Assembly (NCBI RefSeq): GCF_036924525.1
Contig: NZ_JAZHRU010000001.1
Location: forward strand, 4,431,001-4,495,000
DNA: 64,000 bases
Direction of reading: 5' to 3'
Source: Bradyrhizobium sp. AZCC 1719
Lineage (GTDB): Bacteria; Pseudomonadota; Alphaproteobacteria; Rhizobiales; Xanthobacteraceae
The notes below the pieces were generated by a model, which was not told the origin of the DNA, made no database searches, and saw only the letters and a program-made list of their open reading frames with translations. The position numbers and the translations under genes are program-made. This document shows positions 9,190-17,528 of this stretch, piece by piece; position 1 is the stretch's first letter; each line of letters begins with the position of its first letter.

Positions 9190-9900
9190 ATGTCCAATGC
9201 AGACAATCCGCGACTGGTGAGCACGCGCTGGTGGTGGGTGCGCCACGCGCCGGTTCGCGAAGATAACGGCTGCATTTACGGGCAGAAGGATCTCGGCTGC
9301 GACTGCAGTGATCGGATCGTGTTCGAGGCGGTGGGAAAAATCCTGCCGCGCAACGCAGTCTGGTATGCAAGCAATCTGAAGCGCACGCACCAGACCGCGT
9401 ATGCGATCTGGGAAGCAGGCTTTCCCAAGCCTTCGGAGATGCCGCACGTAAACGCGTTCGCCGAGCAGCATCTCGGTGAGTGGCAGGGCCTGAATCGCGT
9501 GGCGTTCCTCGCCAGCCGTCCGCTCGGCAGTCACTGGTTTGCGGAAATCGACGAGGTCCCGCCTGGCGGTGAGAGCTTTATGGACCTCTACAACCGCGTC
9601 AGCGGTGCTATCGAACGCATCAATGCCGAACAGGCAGGCAGGGACGTGATCGTCGTCGCCCATGGCGGCACGATTAGAGCCGCCATCGGTCATGCGCTCG
9701 GCGGCCATCCCGATAAGGGCATGGCCTTCGATATCGACAATTGCTCGGTGACGCGGCTCGATCACCTCTCCAGCGCCAGTCACAGCCGCTGGCGGCTGCC
9801 GATGGTCAACCAGCAGCCATGGATCGCGGATGCCTCGCACAACGCCATGCATCAGCCGGCCGGGCCGGAGGTCGAGCCGCCGTCGACGAAACTCGCGTGA
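9190..9900 (+). CDS. Histidine phosphatase family protein
   Basis: This 236-residue phosphatase-like protein carries the phosphoglycerate-mutase-type signature: the phospho-accepting His19 in WWVRHAP and a second His in VVAHGGTIRAAIGHAL. ATG 9190 is preferred over the in-frame TTG at 9184, because GAAGGG lies 8 bases before the ATG. 'FAEQHLGEWQG' holds the likely acid/base Glu. Related alphaproteobacterial proteins are cytosolic phosphatases of uncertain substrate; CobC-like activity is one possibility, but no cobalamin gene is nearby. Confidence 0.88.
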   Translation: MSNADNPRLVSTRWWWVRHAPVREDNGCIYGQKDLGCDCSDRIVFEAVGKILPRNAVWYASNLKRTHQTAYAIWEAGFPKPSEMPHVNAFAEQHLGEWQGLNRVAFLASRPLGSHWFAEIDEVPPGGESFMDLYNRVSGAIERINAEQAGRDVIVVAHGGTIRAAIGHALGGHPDKGMAFDIDNCSVTRLDHLSSASHSRWRLPMVNQQPWIADASHNAMHQPAGPEVEPPSTKLA

Positions 9901-9989
9901 CGCTTGAAGTTGTCGAGGATCGCAAAGGCTGCTTAGTTCGAATTGAAGACGAAACCGGCATCGCGCTGGATCAACATCGGGAGAGAGAC

Positions 9990-10757
9990 ATGAGCTTGTT
10001 CGATATGACCGGGAAAGTCGCCGTCATCACCGGCTCGACGCGCGGCATCGGCCGCGCCATCGCCGAGCGGATGGCCGAGCACGGCGCGAAAGTCGTGATC
10101 TCCTCGCGCAAGCAGGATGTTTGCGACCAGGTCACCAAGGAAATCAACGACAAGTTCGGCAAGGGGACCGCGGTCGCGATCGCTGCGAACATCTCCAGCA
10201 AGGAAAACCTGCAAAACCTCGTCGACGAGTCCAACCGCGCCTTCGGCAAAATCGACGTGCTGGTTTGCAACGCCGCGTCCAATCCCTATTACGGCCCGCT
10301 CGGCGGCATCTCCGATGAACAGTTCCGCAAGATCCTGGACAACAACATCGTCGCCAACAATTGGCTGATCAACATGGTGGTGCCGCAGATGATCGAGCGC
10401 AAGGACGGCTCGATCATCATCGTGTCCTCGATCGGCGGGTTGAAGGGCTCGACCGTGCTCGGCGCCTACGCGATTTCGAAGGCGGCCGACATGCAACTCG
10501 CGCGCAATCTGGCCTGCGAATATGGCAAGCACAATATCCGGGTGAACTGCATCGCGCCCGGCCTGATCAAGACCGATTTCGCCAAGGCGCTGTGGGACAA
10601 TCCGGAGACGCTCAAGGCCTCCACCGCGCGCTCGCCGCTGCTGCGCATCGGCGTGCCGGACGAAATCGCGGGCGCTGCGGTGCTGATGGGATCGAAGGCC
10701 GGCGACTTCATGACCGGGCAGACCATCGTGATCGACGGCGGCGCGACGATCAGTTGA
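9990..10757 (+). CDS. Short-chain dehydrogenase/reductase (SDR)
   Basis: This 255-residue classical SDR has TGSTRGIG at 14-21, Ser146/147, Tyr160 and Lys164 (YAISK), and a C-terminal VIDGG. The frame is open upstream to 9741, but that part overlaps the phosphatase gene out of frame. ATG 9990, preceded by GGGAGAGAGAC, is the clear start. Arg40 and 'SSRKQ' after strand 2 suggest NADP use. It is 89 bases downstream of the phosphatase and may share its transcript. It is closest in style to DHRS4-like or 3-oxoacyl-ACP-reductase-like SDRs; substrate unknown. Confidence 0.93.
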   Translation: MSLFDMTGKVAVITGSTRGIGRAIAERMAEHGAKVVISSRKQDVCDQVTKEINDKFGKGTAVAIAANISSKENLQNLVDESNRAFGKIDVLVCNAASNPYYGPLGGISDEQFRKILDNNIVANNWLINMVVPQMIERKDGSIIIVSSIGGLKGSTVLGAYAISKAADMQLARNLACEYGKHNIRVNCIAPGLIKTDFAKALWDNPETLKASTARSPLLRIGVPDEIAGAAVLMGSKAGDFMTGQTIVIDGGATIS

Positions 10758-10766
10758 GTCTTGGCT

Positions 10767-10857
10767 GTCATTCCGGGGCGCGCGGAGCGCGAACCCGGAA
10801 TCTCGCTCCACAACTTCGAGATTCCGGGTTCAGCCCTGCGGGCCGCCCCGGAATGAC
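10767..10857. repeat. Palindromic repeat family A, copy 4
   Basis: It fills the gap between the convergent SDR and serine hydrolase genes, ending one base before the hydrolase stop codon. Outer arms are GTCATTCCGGGGCGCGCGG and GGCCGCCCCGGAATGAC; inner CCCGGAATCTCG pairs with CGAGATTCCGGG. Its position suggests it acts as a bidirectional transcript end. Confidence 0.9.
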
Positions 10858-10858
10858 G

Positions 10859-12082
10859 CTAGTCGATGGCCGCGTAGACCAAATCCCGCAGCATGTTGCG
10901 GATGTATTCGCGCTGGCCGGGGCCCTGCATCATGAAGACCGTGAACAGGTCTTCCGCGGGATCGATGAAGAAGAACGTGCCGGCCATGCCGCTCCAGAAG
11001 AACTGGCCGAGCGATCCCGGGAACGGCGCGATGCCTCTGTGAGTGCGGACCGCGAAGCCGAGGCCAAAACCATGACCGGGCGGCATCAGTGGCGAGTCCA
11101 CCTTCACGCCTGGGGCGAGATGATCCGATGCCATCAATTCCAGCGTCTTGCGGCCGATGATCCTGTTGCCGTCGAGCGCGCCGCCGTTGAGTAGCATCTG
11201 GCAGAACCGCGCATAGTCCATTGATGTCGAGACCAGCCCGCCGCCGCCGGATTCCATCGCGGGCTTCTCCAGCATGTTGAAGAGCTGCACCTTGTCGCCA
11301 TTCCACGGATCATTCGCGAACGGTTCGGCGAGGCGACCGGCGTTGGCTTCTGCGGTATGGAAAGCGGTCTCGGCCATCTGCAGCGGCGCCAGGATGCGTT
11401 CAGTCAGAAACGCGCCGAGCGATTTGCCGGAGACGACTTCGATGATGCGGCCGAGCACGTCGGTCGAACGGCTGTAGTTCCATTCCGCGCCGGGCTGGCA
11501 GATCAGCGGCATGCCGGCGATCATGGTCGCGTGCTCGGCGTTGGTGATCTTGCGGCTGCGCAGCCGCGACTGCTGGTAGAGCTGCTGGACGAGGCCGTTA
11601 CCGGTGTGGTCGTAGGTCAGGCCGGACGTATGCCGCAGCAGGTCCTGAACCGTCATCTGCCGCTTCGCCGGCACCAGCTCGAGCTTGCCGTTGCTCTCGA
11701 CGCCGACCTTCTGGTCGGCAAACTCCGGAATGAATTTGGCGACGGGATCGCCAAGGATGAAGTGGCCGTCCTCGACCAGCATCATGATGCCGACCGAGAC
11801 GATCGGCTTGGTCATCGAGAAGATACGGAAGAGGCTGTCATGCGCCATCGGCGCGCTGGCTGTCGGGCTCTGGCGGCCGATCGCATCGAACCAGCCGATC
11901 TGGCCGCGCCGGGCCACCATCACGGTGGCGCCGGGCAGGGTTCCCTTGTCCACCTCGCGCTTGAAAGCGTCCGACATCCGCTGCAGGCGGACGCTCGAGA
12001 GGCCGATGGTTTCGGGTTTGGCCTGCGGGAGCGATGGGGTCTGGGGGGCGGACGTTTGCCGGGCGGCGGTCTGCGCGTTCAT
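10859..12082 (-). CDS. Serine hydrolase of the class C beta-lactamase/esterase family
   Basis: This encodes 407 residues from ATG 12082, which has GGGAGAGACC just before it; the longer frame to 12118 lacks a ribosome-binding site. The SxxK nucleophile motif is Ser89-Met-Thr-Lys92. 'WNYSRSTDVLG' supplies the Tyr of the second motif, and a 'HGFGLGFAV' stretch lies in the C-terminal half. Family members are EstB-like esterases, D-aminopeptidases or penicillin-binding relatives. No Sec signal peptide is evident in the N-terminal Gln/Ala/Pro-rich stretch, so a cytoplasmic esterase is more likely than a lactamase. Confidence 0.9.
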   Translation of the reverse strand: MNAQTAARQTSAPQTPSLPQAKPETIGLSSVRLQRMSDAFKREVDKGTLPGATVMVARRGQIGWFDAIGRQSPTASAPMAHDSLFRIFSMTKPIVSVGIMMLVEDGHFILGDPVAKFIPEFADQKVGVESNGKLELVPAKRQMTVQDLLRHTSGLTYDHTGNGLVQQLYQQSRLRSRKITNAEHATMIAGMPLICQPGAEWNYSRSTDVLGRIIEVVSGKSLGAFLTERILAPLQMAETAFHTAEANAGRLAEPFANDPWNGDKVQLFNMLEKPAMESGGGGLVSTSMDYARFCQMLLNGGALDGNRIIGRKTLELMASDHLAPGVKVDSPLMPPGHGFGLGFAVRTHRGIAPFPGSLGQFFWSGMAGTFFFIDPAEDLFTVFMMQGPGQREYIRNMLRDLVYAAID

Positions 12083-12230
12083 GGTCTCTCCCGTTGCGCT
12101 TGTTGTTGTGGTGACCAAGTCTGGCGCAGAAGGCGTGCTTTGGGTAGGGCGGTAAGCCGCTTCGCCCTTGCAATCGGGGCATGCCCTATGCTTGAAACGG
12201 CACGAACCGACGCATGCGGCGGTTCCCTGC

Positions 12231-12306
12231 AGGAGTGTAGCTCAATTGGTAGAGCACCGGTCTCCAAAACCGGGGGTCGCAGGTTCGAGCCCTGCCACTC
12301 CTGCCA
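12231..12306 (+). tRNA. tRNA-Trp (anticodon CCA)
   Basis: This 76-base tRNA has a 7-bp acceptor stem (AGGAGTG / CACTCCT), discriminator G and an encoded CCA end (12304-12306). The anticodon stem CCGGT/ACCGG carries loop CTCCAAA with anticodon CCA at 12264-12266. GGTTCGAGCC forms the T-arm. In many alphaproteobacteria this tRNA is directly upstream of secE; here about 2.1 kb with minus-strand genes separates them. Confidence 0.97.
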
Positions 12307-12394
12307 GCTAAATCAAATACTTACGCTGATTTTCGACAGGCCGGCGATCCTTCGCGGATCGATCCGCGCCACCCTGCCTTTGCGCAGCATGAGA

Positions 12395-13609
12395 TTATGC
12401 AACGCCAACCGCTGATCGTTCAGCCGGCCGAGCCAACTCGCCGCCGATTGGTTGGGATTTGCCCGTGATCGGCGGAATAGCATGGGCGTGGGCTGATTTT
12501 TCAACGCGCTTCGACCATGACCGGTAGTAGGCGACAGCCGTCATGATGGAGATACCGGCGGTTCCAACCAGCAGTTGCGGGATCATTCCGTCCGAAGTCA
12601 TCGTCAGGACAAAATATCCGATGAACGCAAGGTAGATGCCGACCGCAAACACTTCGAGGGATTGCTGGCCGCATTTGACCAGAGGCTTCCAGATCGTGGC
12701 CTGCAGTCCCGCCGCATCGATCGGTATGAATCGCGCGCCCAGGATGATCACGACGGCCAGATGCAGGAAGCGATACGGCGCCAGATTGGTCTTGTCGTTC
12801 GGGTTGAAGGCTTCGAACAGAACGCGCGGAAAAACCTTCTGAAGCTCCGGTATCAGCCCTGCGAGCGTCATGACGGCGGCGAAGAGCAAATAAGCCATCC
12901 CGAACACGAGGACCGCTCTGGAGCGCACCAGGAAATGCAGCGTGTTGGCCCCGCCCAGCGCCAGCCATGCGCCGAGCACGAAGAGAAGCTGCCACGTGAA
13001 TGGGTTGAAGTACCAAACTCCCGAAGGATAGGAGGGCAGGTTCCAGCCGAATTGCCGGGCGGTGATGTAGAGCAATACGGATCCCAGCATGACCCAGTTG
13101 CGATGCCTGAGCATCAGCCAGAGCACCGGCGGAAAAGCGGCCATCAGGACGACATAGAGCGGCAGCACGTCGAGGTTCAGCGGCTTGTATCGGAGCAACA
13201 GCCCTTGCGTGATGGTTTCGACCGGCGCGTTCAACAGGGGAGCGACATTGAATCGATCGACGAGATCAGGCGCGCTGAACCTGCTTGTGAGGAAATGGAC
13301 GGAAGCCAGATAGAACACGAACAGCAAAATGTGGGCGACGTAGATTTGCCAGACGCGCCGGAACAGTCTGGTCGTTCCGAAAACGAAGCCGCCCTCAAGC
13401 ATTCGCCTGCCGAATACGAGCGCCGAAGTGTAGCCGGAAATGAACACGAACAGATCGGCGCCGTCGCTGAAGCCGTAGTTTCGGAACGAAAACCAGGCCA
13501 GCACGCTGGTGGAGACGTGACCAAGAAACATCAGCCAGTTGGCGAGGCCGCGAAACAGGTCGAGCCGCAAATCCCGCTTCGACGGTGGAAGTGCAAGTTC
13601 GACGCTCAT
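12395..13609 (-). CDS. OpgC-domain integral membrane protein
   Basis: This 404-residue inner-membrane protein has about ten hydrophobic helices and matches the OpgC family, whose founding member adds succinyl groups to osmoregulated periplasmic glucans. Typical text includes 'LDLFRGLANWLMFLGHVS' near the N-terminus and 'FSDGADLFVFISGYTSALVFG' (an acyltransferase-3-like loop). ATG 13609 was chosen (GAGGTGGG upstream); the frame extends to 13744 without coding character. The last 35 residues are hydrophilic. It is not next to opgG/opgH, so the glucan role is inferred from family only. It lies between tRNA-Trp and secE. Confidence 0.88.
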   Translation of the reverse strand: MSVELALPPSKRDLRLDLFRGLANWLMFLGHVSTSVLAWFSFRNYGFSDGADLFVFISGYTSALVFGRRMLEGGFVFGTTRLFRRVWQIYVAHILLFVFYLASVHFLTSRFSAPDLVDRFNVAPLLNAPVETITQGLLLRYKPLNLDVLPLYVVLMAAFPPVLWLMLRHRNWVMLGSVLLYITARQFGWNLPSYPSGVWYFNPFTWQLLFVLGAWLALGGANTLHFLVRSRAVLVFGMAYLLFAAVMTLAGLIPELQKVFPRVLFEAFNPNDKTNLAPYRFLHLAVVIILGARFIPIDAAGLQATIWKPLVKCGQQSLEVFAVGIYLAFIGYFVLTMTSDGMIPQLLVGTAGISIMTAVAYYRSWSKRVEKSAHAHAIPPITGKSQPIGGELARPAERSAVGVA

Positions 13610-13894
13610 TTTGTTCCAGCCCACCTCTGACAGGAGTCGAGATTTCGGCCGCACCCGGTGCGCCTCGGAGGCGAGGCTCTCAGGGCGCGCGCATGGCCTA
13701 AAATGATAGGGAGCGGTGCGGCGGGGCTTGTTGAGCCATGTCAAATGCCGGAATCGACTTCGGAATCCCGCAGCCGCGGTGCAGAAACGGATCGATCCTC
13801 ACGCCGGCGGTCGTTGGCCGGATCTCGCCGGTACACGACTAAAATGAGCAGTTCAGTCAATGGCTTGGTGGAAATTCCTGGCGCTGCCCGGCAA

Positions 13895-14080
13895 CTAGCC
13901 GAAGAACGCGGAGAGGACTGCCATGTCCGAGATGGCCGGCGTGTCGCCGCGCAGATCGGCATCGATCACCCGCCGGCAGGCATCGACGGTAACGGTGTCG
14001 CCGAGGTCGTGTGCCGCGTCGAGTATGGTCCAGGCGGTCTCGCCCGAAGGTCTTTCGTGGTCTTGGCCCAACAGTGCCAT
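13895..14080 (-). CDS. Small conserved-looking protein of unknown function (61 aa)
   Basis: The 61-codon frame has strongly GC-rich third positions, like true genes here, and is preceded by GGAAGTGAGACGACC. The protein is acidic, begins MALLGQDHERPSGETAW and ends SDMAVLSAFFG, with one Cys in 'VDACRRVID'. I do not recognise a family. It is divergent from secE and upstream of opgC on the same strand, 285 bases away. The reading frame could be chance, but composition argues for a gene. Confidence 0.6.
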   Translation of the reverse strand: MALLGQDHERPSGETAWTILDAAHDLGDTVTVDACRRVIDADLRGDTPAISDMAVLSAFFG

Positions 14081-14447
14081 GGTCGTCTCACTTCCCAGTG
14101 GAGCAAACAGGATATCCAGGAGCTTTTAAAATCAGGATGGCGGCCTCGTGTGCATTTGAGCCGACCCGGTACCGGCGGGTTAACCAATGGCTCCGCCCCG
14201 TTCAGCTGGGCCGCCAGCCAGCCGACAGGGCGCGGCACCCCGTACCTTGACCTTTTGCCCGGGCGGCAGTAGATACCCGCCACCTGCTGCCGGCCCGTTG
14301 AGATGCGGATATCCGGCGCGGCTTTGAATTCCCCCGAACAATCGAGCCCGCTTGGCGGCTCATCCTTCGAGAGAGGGCTGGGCACTAGAGGGCTGTTCGA
14401 ATTCGCTTTAAATCGCAATCGTCTCACGAAGGACGCGGTAACCAACG
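14081..14447. other. secE upstream region
   Basis: No gene was recognised in these 367 bases between the divergent 61-aa gene and secE. The long frame running into nusG from 14303 overlaps secE out of frame and is not believed. The promoter of the secE-nusG-rplK-rplA unit should be here, but no convincing -35/-10 pair was found. Confidence 0.55.
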
Positions 14448-14639
14448 ATGGCTTTCAGCCCGTTCAAATTCTTGCAGGAAGTGCGCTCGGAGACCGCCAA
14501 GGTCACCTGGCCGACGCGCCGCGAGACGACGATCACCACGATCATGGTCTTCGTGATGGTTGCATTGGCTTCGATCTTTTTCTTCCTGTCGGATTTGATC
14601 ATCCGCTACGTCGTCACCTTCCTGCTGGGCGTCCAATGA
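14448..14639 (+). CDS. secE: Preprotein translocase subunit SecE
   Basis: This 63-residue single-span protein is the short alphaproteobacterial form of SecE, which clamps SecY in the SecYEG channel. The cytoplasmic amphipathic part holds 'FLQEVRSETAKVTWPTRRET', the conserved SecE signature. One membrane helix (about residues 32-58) follows. The ATG is the first codon with this signature in frame. Its stop codon overlaps the start of nusG. Confidence 0.97.
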   Translation: MAFSPFKFLQEVRSETAKVTWPTRRETTITTIMVFVMVALASIFFFLSDLIIRYVVTFLLGVQ

Positions 14640-15190
14640 TGAGCACCGGAACCCTTACGATGGACAAGCGCTGGTATATCGTTCACGCCTACTCGAATTT
14701 CGAGAAGAAGGTGGCGGAATCGATCCGCGAGCAGGCGAAGCAGCGCGGCCTCGAGGAACTGTTCGACCAGGTGCTGGTGCCGACCGAAAAGGTCACCGAG
14801 GTGCGCCGCGGCCGCAAGATCGACGCCGAGCGCAAGTTCTTCCCGGGCTACGTGCTGGTGAAGATGAAACTGACCGACGAGGCGTTCCATCTCATCAAGA
14901 ACACGCCGAAGGTGACGGGCTTCCTCGGCGCCGAAAACAAGCCGATGCCGATCTCCGAGTCCGAGGCGATGCGGATCCTGCACCAGGTGCAGGAAGGCGT
15001 CGAACGTCCGAAGGCGTCGGTGTCGTTCGAAATTGGCGAGAACGTCCGCGTGGCGGATGGTCCGTTTGCGTCGTTCTCCGGCGTGGTTGAGGAAATTGAC
15101 GAGGCGCGTTCGCGCGTGAAGGTCGCGGTGTCGATCTTCGGCCGCGCCACGCCCGTCGAACTGGAATTCGGTCAGGTCGAGAAGGTCTGA
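14639..15190 (+). CDS. nusG: Transcription termination/antitermination factor NusG
   Basis: NusG binds RNA polymerase and couples it to Rho or the ribosome. The 183-residue product has the NGN domain (from MDKRWYIVHAYSNFEKKV onward) and a C-terminal KOW domain around 'VADGPFASFSGVVEEID'. Starts at 14636, 14639 and 14660 are possible; 14639 is used because it overlaps the secE stop (ATGA-type coupling). The frame open upstream to 14303 overlaps secE and is rejected. Confidence 0.96.
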   Translation: MSTGTLTMDKRWYIVHAYSNFEKKVAESIREQAKQRGLEELFDQVLVPTEKVTEVRRGRKIDAERKFFPGYVLVKMKLTDEAFHLIKNTPKVTGFLGAENKPMPISESEAMRILHQVQEGVERPKASVSFEIGENVRVADGPFASFSGVVEEIDEARSRVKVAVSIFGRATPVELEFGQVEKV

Positions 15191-15228
15191 TCGGAGCGGC
15201 GCGAAGCTTGTCTTCGCGTCAACTAAGG

Positions 15229-15304
15229 CCGTGGGAGGGAGAGGGCGGTCGCCAACCGCGCTTCAACCGAACCACGGACCCTGAAACCGCCGGCCCCGGC
15301 CGGC
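15229..15304 (+). promoter_or_regulatory. Candidate rplK (L11 operon) mRNA leader structure
   Basis: In the 130-base nusG-rplK gap, CCGTGG (15229-15234) pairs with CCACGG (15272-15277). It encloses GCGGT/ACCGC (15245-15259), and is followed by a GC-rich hairpin (about 15289-15304) ending just before the AGGAG of rplK. L1 feedback on L11-operon mRNA is known in other bacteria; assignment here is inference from position and folding by eye. Confidence 0.35.
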
Positions 15305-15320
15305 ACAACAGGAGTGATAC

Positions 15321-15749
15321 ATGGCAAAGAAAGTGACCGGATACCTGAAGCTTCAGGTCCCGGCCGGTGCGGCCAATCCGTCGCCCCCGATCGGTCCCGC
15401 GCTTGGTCAGCGCGGCCTCAACATCATGGAATTCTGCAAGGCGTTCAACGCGCAGACGCAGAAGGAAGAAAAGAACACCCCGATCCCGGTGGTCATCACC
15501 ATCTATGCGGACCGTTCCTTCACCTTCGAGATGAAGACGCCGCCGATGTCCTACTTCCTCAAGCAGGCTGCCAAGATCCAGTCCGGCTCGAAAGCCCCGG
15601 GCCGCGACAAGGCGGGCCAGGTGACCAAAGCGCAGGTGCGCGAGATCGCCGAGAAGAAGATGAAGGATCTCAATTGCGACTCAGTCGAATCGGCCATGAA
15701 GATGGTCGAGGGCTCCGCCCGTTCGATGGGTCTGGAAGTTGCGGGGTAA
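15321..15749 (+). CDS. rplK: 50S ribosomal protein L11
   Basis: L11 (142 residues) binds the GTPase centre of 23S rRNA and is needed for stringent-factor activation. The N-terminal domain carries '[20 protein letters not shown]', with the Pro-rich factor-contact surface, and the C-terminal domain ends '[10 protein letters not shown]'. An AGGAG Shine-Dalgarno precedes the ATG, and rplA follows after 6 bases. Confidence 0.98.
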   Translation: MAKKVTGYLKLQVPAGAANPSPPIGPALGQRGLNIMEFCKAFNAQTQKEEKNTPIPVVITIYADRSFTFEMKTPPMSYFLKQAAKIQSGSKAPGRDKAGQVTKAQVREIAEKKMKDLNCDSVESAMKMVEGSARSMGLEVAG

Positions 15750-15755
15750 CGGACC

Positions 15756-16448
15756 ATGGCAATCGGAAAACGTTTGAAGAAGGTCCGTGAGGGCATCGAC
15801 CGCGAGAAGCTCTATCCGCTCGCGGATGCCATCAAGATGGTCAAGGAACGCGCCACGTCGAAGTTCGACGAGACGATCGAGATCGCGATCAATCTCGGCG
15901 TCGACCCGCGCCACGCCGACCAGATGGTTCGCGGCGTCGTCAACCTGCCGAACGGCACCGGCCGCACGCTGCGCGTCGGCGTGTTCGCCCGTGGCGCCAA
16001 AGCGGACGAAGCCAAGGCTGCCGGCGCTGACGTCGTCGGCGCCGAAGACCTGGTCGAGAAGGTTCAGGGCGGCACGATCGACTTCGACCGTTGTATCGCA
16101 ACCCCCGACATGATGCCGCTGGTTGGCCGCCTCGGTAAGGTGCTCGGCCCGCGCGGCATGATGCCGAACCCCAAGATCGGCACCGTGACGATGGACGTCA
16201 CGTCAGCCGTGAAGGGCGCCAAGGGCGGCTCGGTCGAATTCCGCGTCGAGAAGGCCGGCATCGTGCAGGCCGGTGTCGGCAAGGCGTCGTTCTCCGAGGA
16301 AAAGCTGGTGCAGAACGTCAAAGCGCTGGCGGATGCGGTGGCAAAGGCAAAGCCGGCCGGCGCCAAGGGCACCTACATCCAGCGCGTGGCGGTCTCCTCC
16401 ACCATGGGCCCGGGCGTCAAGGTCGAGCCGGGCACGCTGCTCGGCTAG
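15756..16448 (+). CDS. rplA: 50S ribosomal protein L1
   Basis: L1 (230 residues) forms the mobile stalk at the ribosomal E site and can repress its own operon mRNA. Diagnostic text includes '[19 protein letters not shown]' and '[10 protein letters not shown]'. It is co-transcribed with rplK. A clear hairpin terminator follows (16475-16502), so rplJ-rplL is not simply an extension of this transcript; a 3.4-kb accessory block lies between. Confidence 0.98.
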   Translation: MAIGKRLKKVREGIDREKLYPLADAIKMVKERATSKFDETIEIAINLGVDPRHADQMVRGVVNLPNGTGRTLRVGVFARGAKADEAKAAGADVVGAEDLVEKVQGGTIDFDRCIATPDMMPLVGRLGKVLGPRGMMPNPKIGTVTMDVTSAVKGAKGGSVEFRVEKAGIVQAGVGKASFSEEKLVQNVKALADAVAKAKPAGAKGTYIQRVAVSSTMGPGVKVEPGTLLG

Positions 16449-16474
16449 TTCGTGGCGGTTTAAGTGAATTGCAG

Positions 16475-16509
16475 GGGCGGAATCGGGCGACCGATTCCGC
16501 CCTTTGCGT
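16475..16509 (+). terminator. Rho-independent terminator after rplA
   Basis: GGGCGGAATCGG and CCGATTCCGCCC form a perfect 12-bp stem with a GCGA tetraloop (16475-16502), followed by TTTGCGTTT. It lies 26 bases after the rplA stop codon. The T-tract is broken, so termination may be partial. Confidence 0.8.
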
Positions 16510-16569
16510 TTGAAATCGCGTTTGCGTAATCGATCGTCGCCCCGTCGGACTTGGCAAGAAGGAAGAACA

Positions 16570-17523
16570 ATGCCCGAGAAAGTCCTGATCTATTCGCGTT
16601 TCCCGAAAGCCCAGATGGAGCGCTTTGGCGAACGCTTTGAACTGCTGAACGCCGCGGGCAAGGCGCCCAACGAGGTGTTCTCGGCCGATCAGCTCGCCGA
16701 CATTCGCGCACTGATCACGGCGGGCGGCACGCCGCTTCGTGGCGACGCGATGGACATGATGCCGAAACTCGGCGCGATCATCTGCTACGGCACCGGCTAT
16801 GACGGCGTCGATCTGGCGGCGGCGGCGAAGCGCAATATCGCCGTCGGTCATAGCCCGGGCGCCAATGCGGCGTCAGTCGCCGATATCGCGGTCACGCTGA
16901 TGCTGGCGGCCGCGCGGCGGCTGCTCGCGGCCGACGACTATGTGCGGGGCGGGAGTTGGGCGGCCGCAAAACCGTCGCCGATGATGCGTCCTCAGGCGGG
17001 CATGCTCGGCCGCAAGATCGGCGTCTACGGCATGGGGGAGATCGGCCGCAAGATCGCCGCGCGGGTTGCCGCGTTCGAGACCGAGGTCGGCTATTTCAGC
17101 CGCCGGCAGCACGATGTGCCGTATCGGTATTTTCCGAGCCTGGATGCGCTGGCCGAATGGTGCAGTGTCCTGATGGTCGCGGTGCGGGCGGGCGCCGATA
17201 CCCATCACGTCGTCGATGCCAATATTCTGCGCAAGCTCGGCAAGAATGGTTACGTCGTCAATATTTCGCGCGGCTCGGTGATCGACCAGCCCGCGCTGAT
17301 TGCGGCGCTGTCCGATCAGACCATCGCCGGCGCAGGCCTCGACGTCTACGCGAAGGAGCCGCATGCGCCGGACGCCCTGACGGCGCTGCCCAACGTCGTG
17401 CTCTCTCCGCACATCGGCGGCCATACGCTGGAGTCGCATGTGGCGATGCAGAACTGCGTGTTGGCCAATCTTGACGCGTTTTTTGCCGGGAAGCGCCTGC
17501 CTTACCCGGTGACGCTCGGTTGA
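16570..17523 (+). CDS. D-2-hydroxyacid dehydrogenase
   Basis: This 317-residue NAD(P)-dependent dehydrogenase reduces 2-ketoacids such as glyoxylate or hydroxypyruvate to D-2-hydroxyacids. The Rossmann motif GMGEIG is at 154-159, and the catalytic residues Arg234, Glu263 and His281 (in HIGGHT) are all present. The start ATG 16570 follows AAGGAAGAAC; upstream in-frame codons lie in the rplA terminator. The Ser-Arg pair after strand 2 (FSRRQ) suggests NADPH preference, as in glyoxylate/hydroxypyruvate reductase B types. It is a single gene inserted between rplA and rplJ, convergent with the ECF operon. Confidence 0.92.
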   Translation: MPEKVLIYSRFPKAQMERFGERFELLNAAGKAPNEVFSADQLADIRALITAGGTPLRGDAMDMMPKLGAIICYGTGYDGVDLAAAAKRNIAVGHSPGANAASVADIAVTLMLAAARRLLAADDYVRGGSWAAAKPSPMMRPQAGMLGRKIGVYGMGEIGRKIAARVAAFETEVGYFSRRQHDVPYRYFPSLDALAEWCSVLMVAVRAGADTHHVVDANILRKLGKNGYVVNISRGSVIDQPALIAALSDQTIAGAGLDVYAKEPHAPDALTALPNVVLSPHIGGHTLESHVAMQNCVLANLDAFFAGKRLPYPVTLG

Positions 17524-17528
17524 CCGCT

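Noticed and set aside
9741..9989. Upstream extension of the second SDR gene
   Set aside because: It overlaps the histidine phosphatase out of frame, lacks SDR homology, and a clear start with Shine-Dalgarno is at 9990.
14303..14638. Upstream extension of nusG
   Set aside because: It overlaps secE in another frame; NusG homology begins only near 14660.
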